This document shows positions 1-6,546 of a stretch of DNA of 8,723 nucleotides, in pieces. This stretch comes from CAMCYM01 sp964405405 (lineage in GTDB: Bacteria > Bacteroidota > Bacteroidia > Flavobacteriales_D > Sanyastnellaceae), in assembly GCA_964405405.1 (NCBI GenBank), contig CAYONT010000073.1, forward strand, positions 1-8,723, given 5' to 3'. The notes below the pieces were generated by a model, which was given only the letters and a program-made list of their open reading frames with translations, was not told the origin of the DNA and did no database searches. The position numbers were made by a program, and so were the translations under genes. Every line of letters begins with the position of its first letter. The first letter of the stretch is position 1.

Positions 1-165
1 GGTTCGTTGATCTGGAATGTCCAGCCTTCGATCCCTGACCTTCTTCCTCTGCACCTCGGTCGGCGTGACAATGCACAGCTCCTCCAGACCACGGATCATC
101 TCCGGCGGGATTCCAAGGGCGGCAAAAGGATGGGGGCGTCTGACATGGCCGCTGCTGTCCGTCAT
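1..165 (-). CDS. DEAD-box helicase-like N-terminus, partial at window edge
   Basis: An open leftward frame of 55 codons starts at an ATG 32 bases after the UvrA-like stop and runs off the window. Residues 14-39 match a DEAD-box RNA helicase Q motif: an aromatic Phe14, then LGI, PEMI, GLEEL, and PTEVQ ending in Gln39. The Phe-to-Gln spacing of 25 residues equals that of eIF4A. In that family the motif reads the adenine of ATP. The window ends just before the Walker A motif would appear, so ATPase ability cannot be judged. Residues 40-55 (RKKVRDRRLDIPDQRT) do not resemble the usual stretch between the Q motif and Walker A, so the gene may be divergent, frameshifted or a remnant. No Shine-Dalgarno is visible. 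It may be the last gene of the operon or an independent gene. The Q-motif resemblance is seen directly; the function is inferred. Confidence 0.45.
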   Translation of the reverse strand, partial: MTDSSGHVRRPHPFAALGIPPEMIRGLEELCIVTPTEVQRKKVRDRRLDIPDQRT

Positions 166-197
166 GAGACGACGAATTGCCAGCGGAATGCTTCAAT

Positions 198-3100
198 TCA
201 AATGAACCTCGGCGTCATGCTCTCACGTTGAAGGAACGAAGCTACTCCAACTGGCATCTTCCGCTGCTCGGTCAAAACGAGTGACAAACCGGCCAGTGGA
301 GCAGTGTGCGCAAGAGCCAGAAGAAGCGGGCTACGCTGGTCGGTGGGAATTTCCTCCCATCGATCGGACGGGTGAAGCCGACCCAAGCCAAGTTCGATAG
401 CTGCGACCAAGGCGGGAGTGTCGCAACGCAGATCGTCACGCCAAGCTTTCAGCGTTAGCTTGTGCCAAGCACTTCTCAGCGACGTTCCGTGCAAATCCAG
501 AAGGCTGCTCTCCCAGCCCATGCCGGTTCCCTCACACGCTGGGCAGACGAGTGTGATGACATTTTCACGGAGACGCTGCTTGTGCGTAGCGTCCGTCATT
601 CGGCCCAAGCATTGGAATACATAGTCGTGCAGACCACGCCAGGAAAGATAGTCTTGTTCACGATCAGTGCGCTTGGCAGAAAGCTTTAGGAATCTACGCC
701 ACGGGACGCCATGCTCGAAAAGCAGCCGGGTTCGCGAATCCATCTTTTTCGGCGGCTGCCGAAAATCGGCCACCCACTCGCGAGCAAAGAACTCCGCCTC
801 GGGCACGAGCCTCGACCGGCGCAACGCACGAATGGCAGGCAACACAGACGGGTGCCAGAACGCGTCGTCAGTCAGTGCTCGGCGATCATCGGCAACGAGC
901 ATTTCCCACGGATAAGCGCGCAACCGGCCCTTGCCGAAGCATTGGAGGCAGCGGCCTTGCGGAGAGCGACAATCGGCGGCATGTCGCGCTTGCAGTTCAA
1001 GGCCGATGGCACCGGATGAATCCAAAAAGCGCGTAGTGAGCGTCTGTGCCTGTGGACCGTCGAGGTGAACGACACCTTCGCTGAGCCGCAGTGCCAGTGC
1101 GCGTTGCGGTTCAGGTGCAGTCGCTAGGCACCAAACGCGGAGAGCGGCCAGCTGCTTGGGTGTCTTGATGCTTGCACTAAGTTTGCGCAGCGGCAGACGG
1201 ATGCCGTCGCACTCCGCCTCATCGAAGCCTAGTTGAGAAAGCTTGGTCGCCGCTGTCCGCAAATCAGCCGGGACCGCTACGCCAAGGCGTAGCTCATGCG
1301 CGAGCGGGGAAAACGCGAACGGCTGACCACGAACTGCGTCTGAAAGCTCACGTTCGTCGGCACAGTTTTTCGCTCCATTCTGTACGACTGGACGGGCACG
1401 CGTACGCGCCCACGGAAGTAGTTCCAGAATTTCTCCCACGCGCGCGTCTTCCGGGATCCGTTCTGCGTCGAGTTTCACAGCGGGTTGCACCGGTCGCACT
1501 AGTTCAGGCTCATCATGCAGATTCAGTCGAGTGGCGAGAGGCTCGAAAGCATCAGCGCAACGGTTCCAGAGAATGTTCGCTTTGGCAGCGCATGCTTTGC
1601 CGACTTTCGGATATGTCCGCCGAGAAGTAGGTTGTGCAGCGAGGGCTTGCGCAGTGGGAGTGTCGGATGATCGAAGACTGTCGGGCGGGCCTTGAAAGAT
1701 GACTTGTCCGCCGTTCGGGCCGCTGCCGGGACCAAATTCGAGAACCCAATCGGCGCGTTGAAGAAGTTCCAGTTTGTGTTCAAGAACAATGACGGTGTGG
1801 CCGTGTTCACGCGCTAGAGCTGTCACGCGCTCAAAGACGCGCGTCGCATCAGCCAGGTTGAGGCCGGCAGTCGGTTCGTCCAGCACCAGAAGACCGGAGC
1901 CCGGGCGATCGTCCAACCGGGCGAGAAAGCGAGCGAGAGCAAGCCGTTGGCGCTCGCCAGCGGAAAGTGTTGGTGTGGCACGGCCCAAGGCGAGGTGGCC
2001 AAGACCGAGTTCAATAAGCGTTTGCAACACGCCTTGTCCTTGGGTGCTGAACGCGGGATGTTTCGCTAATGCGAGTGAGGCGATAGGCATTGCGAGTAAC
2101 GCAGCCAAATTGGTGTCTGCACTTTCGGCAAGCAGAGCTGAACCGGCGAGGCGCGAGCCTCCACAGGAGTGGCAGCGCGCGGTGGTTTCTTCGTCGAACC
2201 CGTCGTGAGCAAAGCCAGAACCGGCACAAGCCGGACAGGCTCCCGTTGAGTTGAAAGAAAAGTCGGCGGCCTTCAATCCCATTGCTTTCGATTCCGGCAA
2301 TGAGGCGTAGTGGGCGCGCAAGCTGTCGAACAGTTCGAGCGCCGTGGCTACGATGCTACGCCGGTTTTGCGCAGCGAGTTTCTGGCCGACGACTTCAACA
2401 AAGCGAATTTCCTGCGGTACTCTGATTCTGCAAAGCGGCGACTCGCCCGCGCCTTCGATCGCACCACTCGCAGCAGGCACAAGCGCATGTAGGATCGCTG
2501 ACGATTTTCCGGCACCGGAGACTCCAACGACTGCGGTGACTCGTGCGCAGGGCAGCCGAAAGCTGACGCCACGAAGATTATGCAAGTAAAGGTCGGTGAC
2601 TTCGATCCAGTGCTTGGGTTTCGTGACGGCGGGTTGCTTTGTTTCCTGCCGCTTCTCCGCCTTTGCGGGCGGGCCGGAACCGATGATTTTTCCGCCGTCG
2701 TCGCCACCACCTGGGCCGAGGGTCAGCACATGGTCGGCCTCTGCGAGTAAGCGTGGCTGATGTTCAACGAGGATCACCGAATTGCCGTCGAGCACGATGG
2801 CTCGCAGCATTTCTTGGAGCCCGGTCAGGTCGTGTGGATGCAGACCGCGCGAAGGCTCGTCAAGCACATAGCCAGCACCACTCAACTCGAGTGCGAGTCC
2901 TAGCCCGAGCTTTAGCCGCTGTGCTTCACCGCCGCTCAGTGTGGATGTCGCTCGGTCGAGCGGGAGATGCCCGAGATTCAGCCGCACATAAGCATCAAGG
3001 AGTGTGCCGAGACTGTGAAGCAGATCAGCCTCGCTGCCGCGTGCTGCAACGACCTTGCTAGCGAGTAAATCACGCAACTCGCCGAGCGAGCGAACCGCTA

Positions 3101-4388
3101 CCAAGTCTGCCCATCGGTGATCACGCCAGACACAAGCGCGCGTCGTGCGGTTGAAGCGGCTGCCAGCACAATCGGGACATGCAGTTTCGCCCACCCAAGC
3201 TTGGAAGATGCGTGCGGCCGGCCCCGTGGAGCCCGCACGGGCGAGGACGAGCGGGATCAGACCGGCAAATGCACGTTTTGCGGGACGCGGGCGTTTTTCG
3301 CCACTACGCAATTCGGGAATCGGCTCACGGCCCGAGCCGTAGAGGACGACCTGCCGCGCGTCGGCAGGCAGTTCCCTCCATGTCACGTCAGCCTTGATCC
3401 CTCGGGTGTGGAAGAAGCCCCGCAAAATATCGTCAAGAACGCCAAGGTGGTTGAAGCGCCCGCGCGTCTGTGGAAGGCTGAATCCGCCGTTGAGCAGTGG
3501 CTCATCGTGCCTGCAAACCAGGGATTCCACGCGCACACCCTGCATCACACCCAAACCGGCGCACGTTCTACATTGGCCGCCGTCGGTAGCTGCGATATTG
3601 AAGGAGAAAAGCGGGCGACCGAGCGGTCCATAAGGCAGCGGATCGTCAGCAGCAATGCGCTGCTCGCGGCCTCCGATAAAGAGCTTGCCGTCAATCACCC
3701 ACAGCCAATCCGAGGGATCGTCTCGCACTAGTTTACATGCGTCCTTTTCAGTGGTCAGGCGGTGTGTTTCGACCGGCTGTGCGATCCACCAGCGCGCGGG
3801 TAACAGCGACTTGGAAGCGGCACGAGTCCCCTGCGACCAAGGCGTTCGATTTTCACGGTAGTAAAACGTTCCTACGGGCAAGTGGCTGGCTGACGCGATA
3901 GTCAGATCGGCTCGCACCTTTGCCACAGTGACGACACTCCCGGCATAGTGCCGCCAGAGCCAAGCAGCGAACTGGTCGGACTTCACCGCATCGACGGGCG
4001 CACCGCGAGGTGAGCGTGATTCCCCGTGGTGCAGGAACAATCCGCCGAGGAGGTGAAGCAGGCCGGTGTAGGTGGCGACTGTGGAACGGCTCTGACCACG
4101 CAGTGGCTCTTGGGCGATCTCGATAATCGGGGGCAGCCCCTCGACAGCATCAACATCTGGCTGATAGGCGGGTGCGAGTGCCGCGAGCTCACCTCGTAGC
4201 CGTCCGAGTCGACGACGTGCTATTTGGGCGATGATGTGATGGGCAATGGTGGTCTTGCCCGCGCCCGAAACGCCAGCGAGTGCGACGAGGCGGTGTGTCG
4301 GAAGTTCAAATGTGAGGTTGCGCAAATTGTGTTCCCTCGCACCAACGATGCGTATTGGGTGAGAGGAACCGTCGCGGGATATGCTCAC
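198..4388 (-). CDS. Large UvrA-like ABC ATPase with degenerate third module
   Basis: This is a 1396-residue UvrA paralogue; ordinary UvrA has about 940. UvrA binds damaged DNA as an ATP-dependent dimer in the cytoplasm. Module I spans about residues 11-575: Walker A GVSGAGKTT (39-47), Q-loop near Gln93, CxxC pairs 273/276 and 404/407, signature LSGGEAQR (484-491), Walker B VLDEP (508-512) and H-loop His543. Module II spans about 594-915: Walker A GVSGAGKSS (622-630), CPAC 718-721 with CHSC 739-742 as a probable zinc site, signature LSAGERQR (808-815), Walker B VLDEP (835-839) and His871. Residues about 920-1396 form an extra region resembling a decayed module I. The GTG start is chosen because UvrA homology begins at residue 11 and it overlaps the methyltransferase stop as GTGA, which suggests translational coupling. 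Domain size and context argue against the housekeeping uvrA. Self-resistance, as for DrrC and Ecm16, is an inference. Confidence 0.93.
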   Translation of the reverse strand: MSISRDGSSHPIRIVGAREHNLRNLTFELPTHRLVALAGVSGAGKTTIAHHIIAQIARRRLGRLRGELAALAPAYQPDVDAVEGLPPIIEIAQEPLRGQSRSTVATYTGLLHLLGGLFLHHGESRSPRGAPVDAVKSDQFAAWLWRHYAGSVVTVAKVRADLTIASASHLPVGTFYYRENRTPWSQGTRAASKSLLPARWWIAQPVETHRLTTEKDACKLVRDDPSDWLWVIDGKLFIGGREQRIAADDPLPYGPLGRPLFSFNIAATDGGQCRTCAGLGVMQGVRVESLVCRHDEPLLNGGFSLPQTRGRFNHLGVLDDILRGFFHTRGIKADVTWRELPADARQVVLYGSGREPIPELRSGEKRPRPAKRAFAGLIPLVLARAGSTGPAARIFQAWVGETACPDCAGSRFNRTTRACVWRDHRWADLVAVRSLGELRDLLASKVVAARGSEADLLHSLGTLLDAYVRLNLGHLPLDRATSTLSGGEAQRLKLGLGLALELSGAGYVLDEPSRGLHPHDLTGLQEMLRAIVLDGNSVILVEHQPRLLAEADHVLTLGPGGGDDGGKIIGSGPPAKAEKRQETKQPAVTKPKHWIEVTDLYLHNLRGVSFRLPCARVTAVVGVSGAGKSSAILHALVPAASGAIEGAGESPLCRIRVPQEIRFVEVVGQKLAAQNRRSIVATALELFDSLRAHYASLPESKAMGLKAADFSFNSTGACPACAGSGFAHDGFDEETTARCHSCGGSRLAGSALLAESADTNLAALLAMPIASLALAKHPAFSTQGQGVLQTLIELGLGHLALGRATPTLSAGERQRLALARFLARLDDRPGSGLLVLDEPTAGLNLADATRVFERVTALAREHGHTVIVLEHKLELLQRADWVLEFGPGSGPNGGQVIFQGPPDSLRSSDTPTAQALAAQPTSRRTYPKVGKACAAKANILWNRCADAFEPLATRLNLHDEPELVRPVQPAVKLDAERIPEDARVGEILELLPWARTRARPVVQNGAKNCADERELSDAVRGQPFAFSPLAHELRLGVAVPADLRTAATKLSQLGFDEAECDGIRLPLRKLSASIKTPKQLAALRVWCLATAPEPQRALALRLSEGVVHLDGPQAQTLTTRFLDSSGAIGLELQARHAADCRSPQGRCLQCFGKGRLRAYPWEMLVADDRRALTDDAFWHPSVLPAIRALRRSRLVPEAEFFAREWVADFRQPPKKMDSRTRLLFEHGVPWRRFLKLSAKRTDREQDYLSWRGLHDYVFQCLGRMTDATHKQRLRENVITLVCPACEGTGMGWESSLLDLHGTSLRSAWHKLTLKAWRDDLRCDTPALVAAIELGLGRLHPSDRWEEIPTDQRSPLLLALAHTAPLAGLSLVLTEQRKMPVGVASFLQRESMTPRFI
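201..1631 (-). other. Degenerate third UvrA half within the UvrA-like gene
   Basis: This part encodes residues about 920-1396. CxxC pairs lie at 1147/1150 (CLQCFGKG) and 1282/1285 (CPACEGTG), 135 residues apart first Cys to first Cys, against 131 in module I (273 to 404). A stretch near 1044-1110 (LSQLGFDEAECDGIRLPL and onward) resembles the UvrA region that precedes its zinc module. Residues 1331-1375 begin IELGLGRL, like IELGLGHL in module II (792-799). IPTDQRSPLLLALA then stands where the signature LSAGERQRLALA would be, and LVLTEQ where LVLDEP would be. No Walker A is visible near 919-935. The order and spacing are seen directly; origin by duplication and decay is inferred. It could be a DNA- or protein-binding scaffold without ATPase activity. 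Confidence 0.6.
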
Positions 4389-5098
4389 GTCTTTTTCAGT
4401 GGGATTGAAGCCTCGCGCCGTTCGTCGTCGCGCCGAAAGTAGAACAGCATCTTGTGTTCGTGCGAAGTCTGAACGAGGCGTGAGAGACTCTGCGCGCGGC
4501 GGGACGTGAACTCTGGGTGATAGATATTGAAGTATTCAACCGGCAATCGTTTCAAACCGACCTCAAAACCTGCGGCATAAAAAATGTCGGCTACTTCGTC
4601 GAGAGAGTAATCGAAATAACGCACTCCTTCCGAACGGAGCACCTGCCGACGATGCACCCAGAGCGGGTTTTCAATGTGGCAGCCCATCGTGGCGTAGTAC
4701 TCGCCTTTGTCCTTCAGCACCCGGTGCAGAGTCTTGGCAAGAGCAGGCAAATCTTCGATCATCCAAAAAATCTCCTGGCTGAAGACGAAATCAAAATGTT
4801 GCTCCAAACTATCCAGTGCGGTTAGCGAGGCGTATTCGATGGGTTCAGGCTCGCGACGCGACGCGCGTGCAGTTTCCAAAGCCGCTTCGTCGATGTCCAC
4901 CCCGAGCCCGTGCGCGAAGGGGCGCATCTGGTGCAACAGGCGCAGGAAGTGGCCATCGCCACAGCCGTAATCAAGCACCACTTCGCTTCCGGTATGGCGA
5001 GGAATGATCTCATGGATCATTGAAGTCCAAAAGATGATGTTCCCGTGCTGAATGCCGCTCGCATGAGCGTCGTAGATGTTCCAGTTCTCTTTGTTCAT
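4385..5098 (-). CDS. Class I SAM-dependent methyltransferase
   Basis: A 237-residue cytoplasmic methyltransferase of the Rossmann-fold class, which transfers a methyl group from S-adenosylmethionine to an acceptor that cannot be read from the sequence. Motif I is VLDYGCGDGHFL (residues 41-52), the glycine-rich SAM loop. GVDID (66-70) supplies the acidic residue for the ribose. DFVFSQEIF (103-111) is the motif IV region, and VLKDKGEYYATMG (127-139) fits the strand with post-motif III. The length is normal for a UbiE/COQ5-like small-molecule or protein methyltransferase without an extra domain. The start lies 6 bases after the oxygenase stop, and the stop overlaps the UvrA-like GTG by four bases, so it is almost certainly co-transcribed with both neighbours. 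No Shine-Dalgarno precedes the ATG. In context it could modify the same substrate as the oxygenase; that is an inference. Confidence 0.9.
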   Translation of the reverse strand: MNKENWNIYDAHASGIQHGNIIFWTSMIHEIIPRHTGSEVVLDYGCGDGHFLRLLHQMRPFAHGLGVDIDEAALETARASRREPEPIEYASLTALDSLEQHFDFVFSQEIFWMIEDLPALAKTLHRVLKDKGEYYATMGCHIENPLWVHRRQVLRSEGVRYFDYSLDEVADIFYAAGFEVGLKRLPVEYFNIYHPEFTSRRAQSLSRLVQTSHEHKMLFYFRRDDERREASIPLKKT

Positions 5099-5104
5099 GG
5101 GGCG

Positions 5105-5959
5105 CTAGTGAGTGAACAGGAAGCGCATCTGCCGCCCGCGAGTCAAGCCGTCTTTATCCACACGCACGCTGCATCGGGTGCGTGCATGTACGGCGCGGTG
5201 ATTGTCGATCACGGTGATGTCCCCGGCGTCAGGATTCAGTGTTTGTATGCAGCCGGCGGCGGCCTTCTCGAAATCGAGCATGGCCGTTGCTTGTTCCGGA
5301 GATGGAGATCTGCCGCTAGCGACGAATCCTTGGCGAATGCGAGTGCGGTGATAGCGCACCAACAATTTCTGGTTGGACGGCTCCCGGCTGATGATCGGAC
5401 TTTGGATCATTGTATGCCCGCTCTGCGCATTGCCCGATGCGAATGGCAGCGCTGTATCGAAAAAGCGTGCAATCATCGGATCGGTTTCAACGCCGAAGCA
5501 CATCGCGGCGATGTCTGCGACCTGCACTGCGCCGAAGCCCGGTGTCGGATCAGGCTCCAAGCACAACGAGATCGTAAGTCGCGGCGGAGCGGACAGCATA
5601 CTGTAGTCGGTGTGCAGGGGGAGGTGGCGCAGTTGATTCCCCATGAGAGACGCGCTGGGTTTAACGTGCGCACCGATCAGCGCTGAGCCGATACCTGGAT
5701 CTATGTAAATCGCCCCCAACAGACTCCCGATGGCTGGAAAGATTGCGGAAGCAACTTCCGGCCTCAGCCCACGCAGTTGGACAAAACTCTGTTCGTCCAT
5801 GACAGCCGCTGCCAACATGGCGACATGCTGAAGAACGGAGTCTCCGGCAGCCAAATTGCGGAGTGCTGTAATGTGCTCAGCAGTCGTTATGTCGCCGACA
5901 GGAAGTCTCGGAACGAGTTTTTCGAGCTGCTGACACACATCGGGTGAGATGAGCAGCAT
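5105..5959 (-). CDS. TauD/clavaminate synthase-like Fe(II)/2-oxoglutarate oxygenase
   Basis: A 284-residue non-heme iron dioxygenase. The family couples oxidative decarboxylation of 2-oxoglutarate to hydroxylation or another oxidation of a substrate, often an amino acid. The iron ligands appear as HTD (His116, Asp118) in the context LPLHTDYSMLSAPP, and as distal His258 in DNHRAVHAR (252-260), the typical N-x-R-x-x-H-x-R form. An Arg among 274, 276 and 279 (RGRQMRF) should bind the 2-oxoglutarate carboxylate. RYHRTRI (202-208) recalls clavaminate-synthase and asparagine-oxygenase relatives. The length fits a complete single-domain enzyme, and all catalytic residues are present. It starts 11 bases after the small upstream gene and ends 6 bases before the methyltransferase. 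The substrate is unknown; free amino acid, a peptide residue and a small metabolite all remain possible. Confidence 0.9.
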   Translation of the reverse strand: MLLISPDVCQQLEKLVPRLPVGDITTAEHITALRNLAAGDSVLQHVAMLAAAVMDEQSFVQLRGLRPEVASAIFPAIGSLLGAIYIDPGIGSALIGAHVKPSASLMGNQLRHLPLHTDYSMLSAPPRLTISLCLEPDPTPGFGAVQVADIAAMCFGVETDPMIARFFDTALPFASGNAQSGHTMIQSPIISREPSNQKLLVRYHRTRIRQGFVASGRSPSPEQATAMLDFEKAAAGCIQTLNPDAGDITVIDNHRAVHARTRCSVRVDKDGLTRGRQMRFLFTH

Positions 5960-5970
5960 GTGCGTAGAAA

Positions 5971-6384
5971 CTAGCGACAGTCGGTCGATTTACAGGGGTT
6001 GGCAGCACCAAGAAGCGATTCGCCGAATGCCGCCTGCCAAAGCGCTTGAGTTTCGCTCCACGCGCGCTGATTTGCCTCGTAGCTTTCGTCGCTACCGACG
6101 CCAAAATACGGATCGTGATGGAGGAAGTACCCGAAGATGCGGTCACAATCCTCTGCGTATTTGCGGGTGTCGAGAATATGGTAGTGCCACACGAGATCAA
6201 TGAGTTCATTCGGTACGAGCGTGCGCTCTGGATGTTCGACGTGCAGAGTCAGAAACTGACGGTAGGTCCGCACTGCGGCTTCGAAGTCAATTTCCTCACC
6301 GTTGAGCATTTCACCCTCGCACTGCATTTTGAAAATGATTGGGTGCATATCAATTTCAACGAGTTGGCGTTCAGTCGTGGTCAT
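5971..6384 (-). CDS. Small PF07173-like (glycine-rich domain protein-like) protein with Cys tail
   Basis: This is the first gene of the leftward operon, encoding 137 residues. The core LVPNELIDLVWHYHILDTRK (56-75), followed by Tyr76, Cys80 and LHHDPYFG (88-95), matches the conserved D-x-x-W-H-x-H-x-L-D ... Y ... C ... HxP(Y/F) pattern of the family known from plant glycine-rich domain proteins (PF07173) and from small bacterial proteins. Its biochemical role is not established. The conserved His, Asp and Cys residues could bind a metal, which is an inference. No signal peptide or membrane segment is seen. After an acidic and aromatic helix-like stretch, the protein ends in a short polar tail, CKSTDCR (131-137), with two cysteines. 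Its place directly before an oxygenase and a methyltransferase raises the idea that the tail is a modified substrate; it may equally be an ordinary partner protein. No Shine-Dalgarno precedes the ATG. Confidence 0.8.
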   Translation of the reverse strand: MTTTERQLVEIDMHPIIFKMQCEGEMLNGEEIDFEAAVRTYRQFLTLHVEHPERTLVPNELIDLVWHYHILDTRKYAEDCDRIFGYFLHHDPYFGVGSDESYEANQRAWSETQALWQAAFGESLLGAANPCKSTDCR

Positions 6385-6546
6385 TTTGTTGGGTATTGAG
6401 GTTTAGACGGGAACGCGAAAGCTCCCCAATCTTCTGGTGAAAGAGACATCCTGGCTTGCGCTTGTCAACGCTGAGAATGGCAGGAAATCATGACGAAAAA
6501 GATGTTTCACAAAGGCTCTGAATCTGGCTAATAATTACGCATCGAA
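6385..6546. promoter_or_regulatory. Divergent intergenic region between operon and solenoid gene
   Basis: These 162 bases separate the two divergent transcription units and must hold the start of the leftward operon and probably that of the rightward gene. I see no convincing paired -35/-10 elements. A TTGACA on the minus strand (6468-6463) has no acceptable -10 at 16-18 bases. An AT-rich TAATAATTA (6529-6537) lies just before the rightward gene, with only a weak TTTCAC (6505-6510) 18 bases upstream. The region also contains a 13-codon reading frame described separately. Promoter placement is inferred from gene orientation alone. Confidence 0.4.
6490..6531 (+). other. Possible 13-codon upstream ORF or nonsense-ended leader
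   Basis: An ATG at 6490, preceded by AGGA at 6482-6485 with a four-base gap, opens the frame MTKKMFHKGSESG and ends at TAA. A second TAA follows immediately, and the frame is the same as that of the solenoid gene 19 codons downstream. It could be a leader peptide, an older N-terminus cut by stop codons, or chance. It is too short for coding statistics to help. Confidence 0.2.

Noticed and set aside
3117..3731. A rightward open frame of 204 codons lying inside the UvrA-like gene
   Set aside because: It is antisense to the conserved module I of the UvrA-like protein, has no recognisable motif or ribosome-binding site, and long antisense frames are expected in high-GC coding sequence.
198..4388. 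Housekeeping uvrA of nucleotide excision repair
   Set aside because: The protein is about 450 residues longer than normal UvrA, diverges in both Walker A contexts (GVSGAGKT/S rather than the usual SGSGKS), lacks the CP-x-(C/H) motif expected near residue 125, and sits in a tailoring-enzyme operon.
5045..5686. A rightward open frame of 213 codons opposite the oxygenase gene
   Set aside because: It overlaps the iron-binding core of the oxygenase on the other strand and its translation shows no domain; it is a high-GC shadow.
6463..6468. TTGACA on the minus strand as a -35 element for the operon
   Set aside because: No -10-like hexamer lies 16-18 bases downstream (CTCTTT at 17), so the match is probably chance.
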